From positions 2,447,630-2,511,629 of the forward strand of contig NZ_CP078077.1 of NCBI RefSeq assembly GCF_023101185.1: a stretch of 64,000 bases of DNA, read 5' to 3'. The notes beneath the pieces were generated by a model. It was given only the letters and a program-made list of their open reading frames with translations, was not told where the DNA came from and made no database searches. This document shows positions 54,179-63,085 of this stretch, piece after piece; the stretch's first letter is position 1, and each line of letters opens with the position of its first letter. The position numbers and the translations under genes were made by a program. Source of the stretch: Microbacterium galbinum. Its GTDB lineage: Bacteria; Actinomycetota; Actinomycetes; Actinomycetales; Microbacteriaceae.

Positions 54179-55449
54179 CAGCGCACCTCCGTGGTCGTGT
54201 CGTCCGACACCTCATCGACATCGTGCGTGCGCCAGTCGTCGGGCAGCAGGTAGTCGAGCACATCGTCGACGCTGATCGCACCGACGAGCCGGTGCGCGGC
54301 ATCGACGACGGGGAGCGAGACGAGGTCGTAGCTGGCCAGCAGACGGGCGACCTCGGCCGCGGAGGCCGTGGCGGACACCGGTTCGAGACTGTCGTCGACG
54401 ATCGCGCCGAGGCGCTCGTGCGGCGGGTAGCGCAGCATCCGTTGGAAGTGCACGACGCCGAGGAGGCGGCCCGTCGGCGTCTCGAACGGGGGAAGGGTGA
54501 CGAAGACCGCGGCCGCGAGGGCGGGGTGCAGCTCGTGGCGGCGGATCAGCGCGAGCGCCTCGGCGACCGTCGCGTCGGCCGAGAGCACGATCGGCTCGGG
54601 CGTCATGAGCCCGCCGGCGGTGTCGGGGCCGTAGCGCAGCAGCATGCGCACGTCTTCGGCCTCCTCCGGCTCCATGAGCTCGAGGAGGTGCTCCAGGCGG
54701 TTCGGGGGGAGCTGGGCGAGCAGGTCGGCCGCGTCGTCCGGTTCCATCTGGTCGAGGATGTCGGCGGCGCGCTCGTCGCCGAGGCGGTCGAGGATGTGCA
54801 CCTGCTCGTCCTCGGGCATCTCCTCCATGGCGTCGGCGAGGCGGTCGTCGGACAGCTCCTCGGCGACCTCGATCATGCGCTGCTGCGGCAGATCGAGGAG
54901 CGTGTTGGCGAGGTCGGCCGCGTGCAGCTCGGAGTACGACGCCACGAGCTGTTCGGCGGACTGCGACTCCCCGGGCGCGCGCTCCTCGGTGACCTCGCTC
55001 CAGGCGGCGAAGGTCGTCGAGCCCTTCGCGAACGGCGAGGCGCTGGTCTTCGGCTTCCGGAGGAACAGCTGGCTGACGGCCCACTCGCCGAGTCGATTCG
55101 GCTCGATGGCGACGTCTTCGATCACGGCCGTGCCGCTGCCGTCGGCGAAGCTCACACGGCGCCCCAGCATCTCGGCGAGGACGCGCACCTCGCCGGCGCG
55201 CGGCGAGAAGCGGCGCACGTTGATGAGGCCGGTGCTGATGACCTGACCGGAGCGGATCGAGGTGACCCGACCGATCGACAGGAAGACGTGGCGACGGCCC
55301 GGGATCTCGACGACGAGGCCGATCACGCGGGGGGCCGCGGTACTTCGGTACACGATGACGACGTCTCGGACCTTGCCGAGCCGGTCGCCCACGGGGTCGA
55401 AGACGGCGCAACCGGCCAGGCGCGCGGCGAATACCCGTTGTGTGCTCAC
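54178..55449 (-). CDS. Soluble PRC-barrel / MgtE-N / CBS protein
   Basis: 423 residues starting at GTG. Two PRC-barrel-like modules (about 5-60, LGKVRDVVIVYRS..., and 80-135, GRRVSFADGSGTAVIEDV...) are followed by the MgtE N-terminal superhelix (about 165-275, ELHAADLANTLLDLPQQRMIEVAEELSDDRLADAMEEMPEDEQVHILDRLG...) and a CBS pair (about 285-405). The membrane channel of true MgtE is absent. It is probably a Mg2+ or nucleotide sensor rather than a transporter. TACGCT six bases upstream supports the start. Confidence 0.9.
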   Translation of the reverse strand: MSTQRVFAARLAGCAVFDPVGDRLGKVRDVVIVYRSTAAPRVIGLVVEIPGRRHVFLSIGRVTSIRSGQVISTGLINVRRFSPRAGEVRVLAEMLGRRVSFADGSGTAVIEDVAIEPNRLGEWAVSQLFLRKPKTSASPFAKGSTTFAAWSEVTEERAPGESQSAEQLVASYSELHAADLANTLLDLPQQRMIEVAEELSDDRLADAMEEMPEDEQVHILDRLGDERAADILDQMEPDDAADLLAQLPPNRLEHLLELMEPEEAEDVRMLLRYGPDTAGGLMTPEPIVLSADATVAEALALIRRHELHPALAAAVFVTLPPFETPTGRLLGVVHFQRMLRYPPHERLGAIVDDSLEPVSATASAAEVARLLASYDLVSLPVVDAAHRLVGAISVDDVLDYLLPDDWRTHDVDEVSDDTTTEVR

Positions 55450-55455
55450 CCACCC

Positions 55456-55461
55456 AGCGTA
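55456..55461 (-). promoter_or_regulatory. -10 box of a leaderless promoter
   Basis: TACGCT on the minus strand, GGGTGG, then the GTG at 55449. The divergent GACAAT (55525-55530) serves the plus-strand gene. Confidence 0.55.
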
Positions 55462-55536
55462 GTCCGCGCGGCCCCGGGGCGTCCCCCGGATCGACGCTCC
55501 GAGGACGCGCGCATCGAGGCGTGGGACAATGGGCGG

Positions 55537-56259
55537 ATGAGCATGCTCAACCGTCCCGTGAACAGCACCGACACCGGCGAGATGGTGGCGTCCACCCGTG
55601 ACTACGCCACCGCGCAGAAGACCGTGTCCACGCTGATCGCCGCCGAGATCCCCGCCCGTGACATCGCGATCGTGGGCCAGGGCGTCCGCACGGTCGAGCG
55701 CATCACCGGTCGCCTCGGCTACGCGACGGCCGCGCGTTCCGGCGCGGTGAACGGCGTGCTCATCGGCCTCTTCCTCTCGGCGATCCTCGTGATCGGCAAC
55801 CCCGAGGTCCCGATCCAGCTGTTCCTGGGCTTCGTGCTCATCGGCGTGGCGATCGGCATGATCCTCAGCCTCGTGACCTTCGCGATCGTCCGCCGCCGTC
55901 GCGACTTCGCGAGTGTGACGCAGCTGGCGGCCGACCACTACGAGGTCACGGTGCTGCCGGCGTCGCTGGCGAAGGCTCGTCAGGCGCTGGGGACCGCCCG
56001 CCAGGCGCCCGTGCGCCCGCCGGTCGATCTCGACGAGCCCCCGCGCTACGGCGAGCGGATCACGCCGGGGAGTCAGGGTCAGGCGCCCGTGCCCTCCGGC
56101 GAACCGGTGATCCCGCCGCGGCCCGCCGCACCGGTCGCTCCCGGAGCAGATGCGCCGACCGCGCCCGAGGGCACCGGGCCCGGCGAAACGGAGCAGGGCA
56201 AGTCCGCGAAGCCGGGCGAGGGCGACGCTCCCGCCGCAGGTACGCCCGAGCCCGCCTGA
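55537..56259 (+). CDS. General stress protein 17M-like membrane protein
   Basis: 240 residues. The N-terminal GSP17M-like domain (VASTRDYATAQKTVSTLIAAEIPARDIAIVGQGVRTVERITGR) precedes two helices (about 75-115) and a Pro/Ala/Gly-rich acidic tail of about 85 residues. The starting ATG at 55537 is six bases after GACAAT. Function unknown; the family is linked to stress. Divergent from the PRC/MgtE-N/CBS gene. Confidence 0.82.
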   Translation: MSMLNRPVNSTDTGEMVASTRDYATAQKTVSTLIAAEIPARDIAIVGQGVRTVERITGRLGYATAARSGAVNGVLIGLFLSAILVIGNPEVPIQLFLGFVLIGVAIGMILSLVTFAIVRRRRDFASVTQLAADHYEVTVLPASLAKARQALGTARQAPVRPPVDLDEPPRYGERITPGSQGQAPVPSGEPVIPPRPAAPVAPGADAPTAPEGTGPGETEQGKSAKPGEGDAPAAGTPEPA

Positions 56260-56927
56260 TGCTCGCATCCGGACGCTCGTCGTTCGAGGTCGCCCTGCCC
56301 GCAGGTGGCACGCAGGTCTCGGTCGAGCGCACCCCGGGCGAGGGGCGTACGACGATCCTGATCGCGCACGGTGCGGGCGCCGGAATGGACCACCCGTTCC
56401 TCACCGGGCTCGCCGCGGCGTTGACGGAGGCCGGGTTCTCGACCGCTCGGTTCAACTTCCCCTACGTGGAGCAGGGGCGACGGATGCCGGGCCCCGCCGC
56501 GCACGCGATCGCGACGTGGCGCGCCGCCGTCGCCGCGGAGCGGGAGCTCGACCCGACGGCGCGGATCATCGCGGCCGGCAAGTCGTACGGCGGCCGGATG
56601 GCCTCGATGGCCGTGGCCGAGGGACTCGACGTCGACGCTCTCGTCTATCTCGGCTATCCGTTGCACCCGCCGGGCGCCCCCGAGAAGCTGCGCGCCGAGC
56701 ATCTGCCGGCGATCGCCGTGCCACAGCTGTTCATCGAGGGCTCGAACGACCCGTTCATCCAGCCGCTCACGCAGTTCGAGGAGGTCGTCGAGACCTGCCG
56801 GGATGCGCGCGTCGCCTGGATCGATGGCGGAGGTCATAGCTTCGAAGTGAAGGGGCGCAAGCGTCCGGCATCCGATATCGGTGCCGGGCTCGCGCCCCTC
56901 CTCGTGGACTTCGCCGCCCGGATCTGA
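56259..56927 (+). CDS. Alpha/beta hydrolase (KANL3/TEX30-like)
   Basis: 222 residues. HGAGAGMDHPF forms the oxyanion loop, GKSYGG carries the nucleophilic Ser, EGSNDPF the Asp and GGGHSFE the His. This compact pattern is typical of the dienelactone hydrolase-like KANL3/TEX30 group. Substrate unknown. Its ATG shares one base with the stop of the stress-protein gene, so they are co-translated. Confidence 0.86.
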   Translation: MLASGRSSFEVALPAGGTQVSVERTPGEGRTTILIAHGAGAGMDHPFLTGLAAALTEAGFSTARFNFPYVEQGRRMPGPAAHAIATWRAAVAAERELDPTARIIAAGKSYGGRMASMAVAEGLDVDALVYLGYPLHPPGAPEKLRAEHLPAIAVPQLFIEGSNDPFIQPLTQFEEVVETCRDARVAWIDGGGHSFEVKGRKRPASDIGAGLAPLLVDFAARI

Positions 56928-56938
56928 CTCCCGAGGGA

Positions 56939-58351
56939 TCAGCTCTGGACGCGGGCGATCCAGGCCTCGATCTCGTCGGCCGTGCGGGGGATGCCGGCCG
57001 AGAGGTTGACGGGGCCGTCCTCGGTCATGAGGATGTCGTCCTCGATCCGCACGCCGATCCCGCGGAGCTCGGCGGGGACGGTGAGATCGTCGATCTGGAA
57101 GTACAGGCCGGGCTCGATCGTGAACACCATGCCCGGGGCGACGATGCCGTCGTAGTACATCTCGCGGCGGGCCTGGGCGCAGTCGTGCACGTCGATGCCG
57201 AGGTGGTGCGAGGTGCCGTGCACCATGTAGCGGCGGTGCTGGCCGCCGGCCTCGGCGTCGAGGGCCTCCTCGGCCGTGACGGGGAGCAGACCCCACTCCG
57301 CGACGCGAGCGGCGATCACGGTCATGGCGGCGGCGTGGATGTCGCGGAAGCGCACCCCGACCTTCGCGGCGGCGAAGGCGACGTCGGCCGCTTCGCGCAC
57401 GGCTTCGTAGACACGGCGCTGCACATCGGTGAACGTGCCGGAGACGGGCAGCGTGCGGGTGATGTCGGCGGTGTAGAGGCTGTCGGCCTCGACACCGGCG
57501 TCGACGAGGATCAGATCGCCGGGCACCACGGCGCCGTCATTGCGGGTCCAATGCAGGTAGCAGGCGTGGGGCCCGGAGGCGGCGATGGTGTCGTATCCCT
57601 CCCCGTTGCCGTCCTCGCGCGCCCGGCGGTGGAACACGCCCTCGACGACGCGCTCGCCGCGCGCGTGCGCCACGGCGGAGGGGAGCTCTCGGATGATGTC
57701 GTCGAAGCCGGCGGCGGTGATCTCGACCGCACGTCGCATCTCGGCGATCTCGAAGTCGTCCTTGATGAGGCGCAGCTCGGAGACCGCACGGGTCAGCGTC
57801 TCGTCCTCATCGAGCACCAGCTCGCCCTCGGCCGGCGCGAACTCGGCCAGGTGCGCGGTGGTGAGGGCGAGGTCGGCGGCGACGCCGGCCAGCGAAGGGC
57901 GCGGTCCGATCCAGAACTCTCCGACGGTGGCGTCGGCGTAGAACTCGGTCGTGGTGCGGTCGGCACGCTCGCGGAAGTACAGGGTCACGTCGTGACCGTC
58001 GTCGGTCGGGTCGAAGACGAGCACCGAGTCGGGCTCGGTGTCGGATGCCCAGCCGGTGAGGTGCGCGAAGGCGGAGTGCGCACGGAACACGTAGTCGGTG
58101 TCGTTGCTGCGCTGCTTGAGCGAGCCCGCCGGGATGACGAGGCGCTTACCGGGGAACGCGGCCGAGAGCGCGGCGCGGCGCACGGCGGCGTAGGATGCCT
58201 GCTCGCGCGCGCCGGGAAGCGTCTCGGGACGCTCGGCCCACCCGGTCGAGATAGTGTCGAGGAAGCCCTGCGGGAACGGCTGCTTGCGATTCGTGTTGCT
58301 GTTCTCGACGTCGGGTTCGGCGATCGTGTCGCGTTCTGCTGCGGTGCTCAT
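56939..58351 (-). CDS. Xaa-Pro aminopeptidase (aminopeptidase P)
   Basis: 470 residues, M24B metallopeptidase. An N-terminal creatinase-like domain is followed by the pita-bread catalytic domain: VDAGVEADSLYTADITRTLPV with the two metal-ligand Asp, HGTSHHLGIDVHD with His, EPGLYF with Glu and RIEDDILM with the last Glu. It removes N-terminal residues before Pro, useful for peptides delivered by the importers in this window. GAGACT lies six bases before the ATG. Confidence 0.93.
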   Translation of the reverse strand: MSTAAERDTIAEPDVENSNTNRKQPFPQGFLDTISTGWAERPETLPGAREQASYAAVRRAALSAAFPGKRLVIPAGSLKQRSNDTDYVFRAHSAFAHLTGWASDTEPDSVLVFDPTDDGHDVTLYFRERADRTTTEFYADATVGEFWIGPRPSLAGVAADLALTTAHLAEFAPAEGELVLDEDETLTRAVSELRLIKDDFEIAEMRRAVEITAAGFDDIIRELPSAVAHARGERVVEGVFHRRAREDGNGEGYDTIAASGPHACYLHWTRNDGAVVPGDLILVDAGVEADSLYTADITRTLPVSGTFTDVQRRVYEAVREAADVAFAAAKVGVRFRDIHAAAMTVIAARVAEWGLLPVTAEEALDAEAGGQHRRYMVHGTSHHLGIDVHDCAQARREMYYDGIVAPGMVFTIEPGLYFQIDDLTVPAELRGIGVRIEDDILMTEDGPVNLSAGIPRTADEIEAWIARVQS

Positions 58352-58387
58352 CCCTCAAGTCTCTCACTCGGGGATGCACGCCGCCTC

Positions 58388-59410
58388 TCAGCCGGCGGGC
58401 TCGAGCTGCACCACGAGGGCACGGTGATCGCTGCCGCCGGCGTCGTCGAGCACGACCGAACCGGTGGGCGTCCAGTTCTGCGAGGCCATCACATGATCGA
58501 TCGGCGCGCCCGCCAACGGGGGCAGCGAGCTGGGCCAGGTTCCGACGACTCCGTTGCCGGTGCGCGAAGCGACATCGCGGCAGTACCCGATGTCACCGCC
58601 CTCGACGCCGAGACCGGCCATGTGGTCGATCGTCGCGTTGAAGTCACCCGCGAGGATGAAATCGCCCGCGGGGCACTGGTCGGCGATCCACTGGAGATCG
58701 GACTGCCACTGCTGCATCTCCTCTACGCGGGGGGCCACGGCGTGCACCGCCACGACCGTCGGCCCGCTCCCATCGACCGGCATCAGCACGACGCTGGGCA
58801 CCGAGCCGGTGTTGCTCGTGCCGTCCTGCGACGATTCGATGACCGAGTACTCCCCGAGGTCGGGGGAGACCAGGACGGTCGTCTGCCAGGACTGCGGGCC
58901 GTCGGGCACGTCGGGGCGGAACTGCACGTGGTGCACCCACATCGGATGCCCCTGCTCGCGCAGCATGAGCGCGATGCGCTCGCCCACGGCCTCGGTCGTC
59001 TCGGGGAGCGCGACGATGTCGGCTCCCTGGTCGAGGATCTCCTGGGCGATCTGGTCGGCCGACACCGCCTCGCCGGCGGTGTTCCAGGTCAGAACACGGA
59101 CGCTCGTCTCCGTCTTATCGGGGAGGGCCGACGTGCCGAATCCGCGGGTCGCTCCGATGATTCCGGTCGCTCCGGCTCCGAGCAGCGCGACGATGAGGAT
59201 CGAGGCGGCGAAGCCGCGCAGCGGGCGGGCGAGTAGCAGCAGCAGCGCCAGGAGCGCGATCACCACGAAGATGCCCAGCACCACACCGCGCGCCGCGACG
59301 ACCTGCGCGAAGGGATAGGTCTGCTCCAGCCGGAAGAACTGCGGCCACACCACGACGGCCGTGGCGGCGGCGAACAGCACGGTGATCAGGATTCCGAGGA
59401 GGCGAAACAT
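58388..59410 (-). CDS. Endonuclease/exonuclease/phosphatase family protein with membrane anchor
   Basis: 340 residues. Three helices at the N-terminus (about 3-90) place the catalytic domain outside the membrane. EEP motifs: LTWNTAGEA, ALPETTEAVGERI with the metal Glu, GDFNATIDHM and SDHRALVVQL near the end. The substrate may be a phospholipid, nucleic acid or phosphorylated sugar outside the cell. TAGGCT is seven bases before the ATG. Confidence 0.85.
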   Translation of the reverse strand: MFRLLGILITVLFAAATAVVVWPQFFRLEQTYPFAQVVAARGVVLGIFVVIALLALLLLLARPLRGFAASILIVALLGAGATGIIGATRGFGTSALPDKTETSVRVLTWNTAGEAVSADQIAQEILDQGADIVALPETTEAVGERIALMLREQGHPMWVHHVQFRPDVPDGPQSWQTTVLVSPDLGEYSVIESSQDGTSNTGSVPSVVLMPVDGSGPTVVAVHAVAPRVEEMQQWQSDLQWIADQCPAGDFILAGDFNATIDHMAGLGVEGGDIGYCRDVASRTGNGVVGTWPSSLPPLAGAPIDHVMASQNWTPTGSVVLDDAGGSDHRALVVQLEPAG

Positions 59411-59498
59411 CCCCTCCAGCCTAGGAGCGCCGCCTGTGAAGTCCCTGCCGCGACAGGCGGGACTGCGCTCCCGTGCGCCCGCCCTCCGCCCCGCTCGG

Positions 59499-59504
59499 TA
59501 CGCT
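59499..59504 (+). promoter_or_regulatory. -10 box of a leaderless promoter
   Basis: TACGCT, CGGAGG, then the ATG at 59511. Confidence 0.55.
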
Positions 59505-59510
59505 CGGAGG

Positions 59511-60386
59511 ATGTCCCCTGAGCACCCCCGTCGATTCGTCGGTCCCGCCGACCTGCATCTGCACTCGAATCACTCCGACGGAACCGAGGCGCCGGCCGAG
59601 GTCGTGCGCCAGGCGCACGCGCACGGACTGCGCACGATCGCGCTCACCGACCACGACCGCACGACCGGTTGGGGCGAGGCGGCGGAGGCGACGGCGGCGC
59701 TGGGAATGACCTTCCTGCCGGGGATGGAACTGTCGGCGAAGCACGACTGGCGCAGCGTCCACGTGCTGGGCTACCTGTTCGACCCCGACGACGCGGCCCT
59801 GCGGGCGGAGACGGATCGCATCCGCGGCGACCGCATCGGCCGGGCCGAGCGGATCGTCCGCAGCATCGGCCGCGATTACGACCTGCACTGGGACGACGTG
59901 CTCGCCCAGACCACGCCGGACGCGACGGTCGGTCGCCCGCACATCGCGGATGCGCTCGTCGCACGAGGAATCGTCCGCGATCGCACCGAGGCGTTCGACG
60001 GCATCCTGCACCCGCGCGAGGGGTATTACGAGCCCCACTATGCGCCCGATCCGCTCACCGCCGTCCGGCTCATCACGGACGCCGGGGGAGTGGCGATCAT
60101 CGCCCACCCGGTGACCTCCGGTCGCGACCGTATGATGCCGATGTCGTTCCTGGAGCAGCTGATCGACGCGGGGCTCGGCGGCTTCGAGATCGACCATCGG
60201 GAGAACACCGCGGCGGGGAAGGCCCTGCTGCGCGAACTCGCCGCTCGACGCGATCTCATCGTCACCGGCTCCAGCGACTACCACGGCAGCGGCAAGCCCA
60301 ACCGGCCCGGGGAGAACACCACGAGCGACGAGATGGTCGAGCGCCTGATCGCGAGCGCCTCCGGTACCACACCGCGTTACCCCTGA
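59511..60386 (+). CDS. PHP-domain phosphoesterase
   Basis: 291 residues. Four PHP motifs: DLHLHSNHSDGT, TDHDRTTG, GMELSAKHD and SSDYHG with several His/Asp metal ligands. Related to the YciV-like 3',5'-nucleotide bisphosphate phosphatase/RNase AM group and to DNA polymerase PHP domains. The ATG at 59511 is six bases after TACGCT. An upstream in-frame start would overlap the divergent gene's promoter and is rejected. Confidence 0.88.
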   Translation: MSPEHPRRFVGPADLHLHSNHSDGTEAPAEVVRQAHAHGLRTIALTDHDRTTGWGEAAEATAALGMTFLPGMELSAKHDWRSVHVLGYLFDPDDAALRAETDRIRGDRIGRAERIVRSIGRDYDLHWDDVLAQTTPDATVGRPHIADALVARGIVRDRTEAFDGILHPREGYYEPHYAPDPLTAVRLITDAGGVAIIAHPVTSGRDRMMPMSFLEQLIDAGLGGFEIDHRENTAAGKALLRELAARRDLIVTGSSDYHGSGKPNRPGENTTSDEMVERLIASASGTTPRYP

Positions 60387-60442
60387 CCGGGCTTCCCGGC
60401 ATACTGGCGGTCGACTCCCGGCGCTCTCGCCGTCGTCGTCGA

Positions 60443-60448
60443 TACGCT
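60443..60448 (+). promoter_or_regulatory. -10 box of a leaderless promoter
   Basis: TACGCT, six bases, then the ATG at 60455. Confidence 0.55.
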
Positions 60449-60454
60449 CGCCCG

Positions 60455-61321
60455 ATGCAACGCGCCACCTCGCTCGAGCGCCGGATCGACGCGGCCGCTC
60501 ACCGTCTGCTCCGCGATGCCCCGGCGAACGGCATCCGCGCGTTCCTCGTCGAGTTCGCCGTCTTCGTGCTCAAGCAGGCCTGGGCCTGCATCTTCGGCGC
60601 GGCGCTCCTCGTCGTGATCGTCGTCGCGCGGCTCTGGTATCCCGATGACGTGGCCCTCGCCCGGAACGATGCCCTCACGATCGCCGCCGTGCTCATCCAG
60701 GTCGCGATGCTGGTGTTCCGGCTCGAGAGCGGACGCGAGCTGTGGGTGATCCTGCTCTTCCACGTCACCGGCACGGTCATGGAGTTGTTCAAGACCGACG
60801 TGGGGTCGTGGGCGTATGCCGCCGACGGCATCCTCCGCATCGGCGGAGTGCCGCTGTTCAGCGGTTTCATGTACGCCGCGGTCGGCTCCTACATGGTGCG
60901 CGTCTACCGCCTGTTCGATCTCGGGTTCACGCGCTACCCGCGCCGATGGCTCACCGCCCTCGTCGCCCTGGCGATCTACGCGAACTTCTTCGCGCACCAC
61001 TACTGGTGGGATGCGCGCTGGGTTCTGCTGATCGCCGTGCTCGTGCTCTGGCTGCCGACGGTCATGCACGCGCGGGTCTGGCGGCGGACGCTGCGCATCC
61101 CGCTCCTGCTGGCGTTCGCCGGCGTCGCGGTGTTCATCTACTTCGCCGAGAACATCGGCACGCTGGCCGGTGCCTGGGCGTACCCGGATCAGGCCGACGG
61201 GTGGCAACCCGTCTCGCCGAGCAAGCTCGTGTCGTGGTTCCTGCTCATGATCATCTCGGTCGTGCTCGTGACGTGGGTGTACCCGCCGAAGGCCCCGGCG
61301 CAGGTCCGAGCCGGGACATGA
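60455..61321 (+). CDS. DUF817 family integral membrane protein
   Basis: 288 residues, about eight helices. Family segments: FKTDVGSWAYAADGILRIGGVPLFSGFMYAAVGSYMVR, RWLTALVALAIYANFFAHHYWWDAR and ENIGTLAGAWAYPDQ. Function unknown; conserved polar residues (Asp, His, Trp) within membrane helices suggest an enzyme or transporter. Its stop codon forms part of the following terminator hairpin. Confidence 0.88.
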   Translation: MQRATSLERRIDAAAHRLLRDAPANGIRAFLVEFAVFVLKQAWACIFGAALLVVIVVARLWYPDDVALARNDALTIAAVLIQVAMLVFRLESGRELWVILLFHVTGTVMELFKTDVGSWAYAADGILRIGGVPLFSGFMYAAVGSYMVRVYRLFDLGFTRYPRRWLTALVALAIYANFFAHHYWWDARWVLLIAVLVLWLPTVMHARVWRRTLRIPLLLAFAGVAVFIYFAENIGTLAGAWAYPDQADGWQPVSPSKLVSWFLLMIISVVLVTWVYPPKAPAQVRAGT

Positions 61322-61357
61322 AAGAGGGGCGGATGCCGCAGCATCCGCCCCTCTTTC
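61320..61357. terminator. 17-bp bidirectional terminator
   Basis: Arms 61320-61336 and 61341-61357 around CGCA. It overlaps the DUF817 stop codon and lies nine bases from the end of the minus-strand helicase gene; A- and T-rich ends on both sides suit both directions. Confidence 0.8.
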
Positions 61358-61366
61358 GAAACCGTC

Positions 61367-62890
61367 TCAGGCGCCCGCGACCGGTGCCGCGCCCGCTCCG
61401 CCGGAACCTCCGCGACGACGGCGGCGACGGCGAGCCGGGGCGGGCTTTCCGTCGTGGTGCTCCTTGCCCGCACCGTCGTGCGTGCCGGCGCCCTCGGCGC
61501 TGCGATCGGCGGCGGGGGCACCGTCGCCGTCACCCGAGGCCGCAGGTGCGGCGCCCTCGGCGAACGTCGAACCGACCGGGTTCGACCCGCCGCGACGGCG
61601 ACGACGGCGGCGCGTGCCGCCCTCGTCGGTGCCCTCGGCAGCGGCATCCGCTGCGCGCTCGGGGCGCGGGGTGCGCGGGGGACGGGTCGACTCCGCCTTG
61701 GGGGCCGAGACGAGACGACCCTTCGTGCCGGCGGGGATGTCGAGGTCCTCGTACAGGTGCGGGCTCGAGGAGTAGGTCTCGACGGGCTCGGGCTGACCGA
61801 ACTCGAGGGCGCGGTTGATCAGGGCCCACTTGTGCAGGTCCTCCCAGTCGACGAACGTGACCGCGATACCGGTCTTGCCCGCGCGGCCCGTGCGGCCCGC
61901 GCGGTGCAGGTACGTCTTGTCCTCGTCCGGGATCGTGTGGTTGATCACGTGCGTGACGTCGTCGACGTCGATGCCGCGGGCGGCGACGTCGGTCGCGACC
62001 AGGACGTCCTTCTTGCCGGCCTTGAACGCCGCCATCGAGCGCTCGCGCTGATCCTGGCCCATGTCGCCGTGCACGCCGCCGACGTTGAAACCGCGGTCGC
62101 CCAGCTCGTCGACCAGGCGCTGCGCGGCGCGCTTGGTGCGGGTGAAGATCACGGTCTTGCCGCGGCCTTCGGCCTGCAGGATGCGGGCGATGACCTCGTC
62201 CTTGTCGAGCGAGTGCGCGCGGTAGACGAGGTGCTTGATGTTCGCCTGCGTGAGGCCCTCGTCGGGGTCGTTGGCGCGGATGTGGATCGGGTTCGTCATG
62301 AAGCGACGGGCCAGCGCCACGATCGGGCCGGGCATGGTCGCCGAGAACAGCTGGGTGTGGCGCACGGCCGGCACCTTCTGGAAGATCTTCTCGATGTCGG
62401 CGAGGAAGCCGAGGTCGAGCATCTTGTCGGCCTCGTCGAGCACGACCTCGGTCGCGTTCGACAGGTCGAGCAGACGCTGGCCGGCGAGGTCGATCAGGCG
62501 ACCGGGCGTGCCGACGACGATCTGCGCGCCGGCCTTGAGCTGGTCGATCTGGCCTTCGTACGCCTTGCCGCCGTAGATGGCGACGACGCTGGTCGAGCGG
62601 TTGCTGGTGAGCAGGTCGATGTCCTCGTAGACCTGCACCGCGAGCTCGCGGGTCGGCACGACGATGAGCGCCTTCACCCCGTGCTCGGGGTCGAGGCCGA
62701 GACGCTGGACGACGGGGATGCCGAAGCCGAAGGTCTTTCCGGTTCCGGTCTTCGCCTGGCCGATGATGTCCTGGCCCGGAAGGCCGAGGGGGATGGTCTG
62801 CTCCTGGATGGGGAACGCGTCGACGATGCCCTTCGCAGCGAGCGCATCGACGATGTCCTGATCGATCCCGAGATCGGAGAAAGTAGTCAC
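61367..62890 (-). CDS. DEAD-box RNA helicase with Arg-rich tail (second copy)
   Basis: 507 residues from the GTG at 62890. Motifs: AFPIQEQTIP, AKTGTGKT, PTRELAVQ, VLDEADKMLD, FSATMP, ATDVAARGIDVDD and HRAGRTGRAGKTG. The tail (about 390-507) contains several runs of Arg (GTRRRRRRRGGSN and ARRRRRRRGG) and Ala/Gly/Asp-rich links for RNA binding. It differs from the first helicase in the tail and linker. Likely DeaD/RhlE-type ribosome or mRNA helicase. A -10 TAGGCT (63000-63005) predicts a leader of about 100 bases. Confidence 0.92.
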   Translation of the reverse strand: MTTFSDLGIDQDIVDALAAKGIVDAFPIQEQTIPLGLPGQDIIGQAKTGTGKTFGFGIPVVQRLGLDPEHGVKALIVVPTRELAVQVYEDIDLLTSNRSTSVVAIYGGKAYEGQIDQLKAGAQIVVGTPGRLIDLAGQRLLDLSNATEVVLDEADKMLDLGFLADIEKIFQKVPAVRHTQLFSATMPGPIVALARRFMTNPIHIRANDPDEGLTQANIKHLVYRAHSLDKDEVIARILQAEGRGKTVIFTRTKRAAQRLVDELGDRGFNVGGVHGDMGQDQRERSMAAFKAGKKDVLVATDVAARGIDVDDVTHVINHTIPDEDKTYLHRAGRTGRAGKTGIAVTFVDWEDLHKWALINRALEFGQPEPVETYSSSPHLYEDLDIPAGTKGRLVSAPKAESTRPPRTPRPERAADAAAEGTDEGGTRRRRRRRGGSNPVGSTFAEGAAPAASGDGDGAPAADRSAEGAGTHDGAGKEHHDGKPAPARRRRRRRGGSGGAGAAPVAGA

Positions 62891-63005
62891 TGTATTCAGA
62901 TTGCCTGTCCGGCGGTCGTGCTGAGACCGCCACGTTAACGATCCACGCCGTCTCTTGTGCCACAGGCGCGGGCCCCGCTCCGACGGCGGGGACACGCCCA
63001 GCCTA
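62891..63005 (-). promoter_or_regulatory. Leader and -10 box of the second helicase gene
   Basis: Minus-strand TAGGCT (63000-63005) and a leader of about 100 bases with a GGCGGTC/GACCGCC hairpin near 62910-62930. An open frame from a GTG at 62963 crosses the helicase start in another frame. Together with the plus-strand -10 TATTGT (63048-63053) this accounts for the 195-base divergent gap. Confidence 0.4.
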
Positions 63006-63085
63006 CCGGAGGGCGGCCGAACGCCCGAGGAGGACCTCCGCCCCGGGTATTGTGATCGTCGTGGCGAACTCGGTAGGGAGACCTC

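Noticed and set aside
54178..55449. MgtE magnesium transporter
   Set aside because: The membrane channel domain is absent; the protein ends after the CBS domains.
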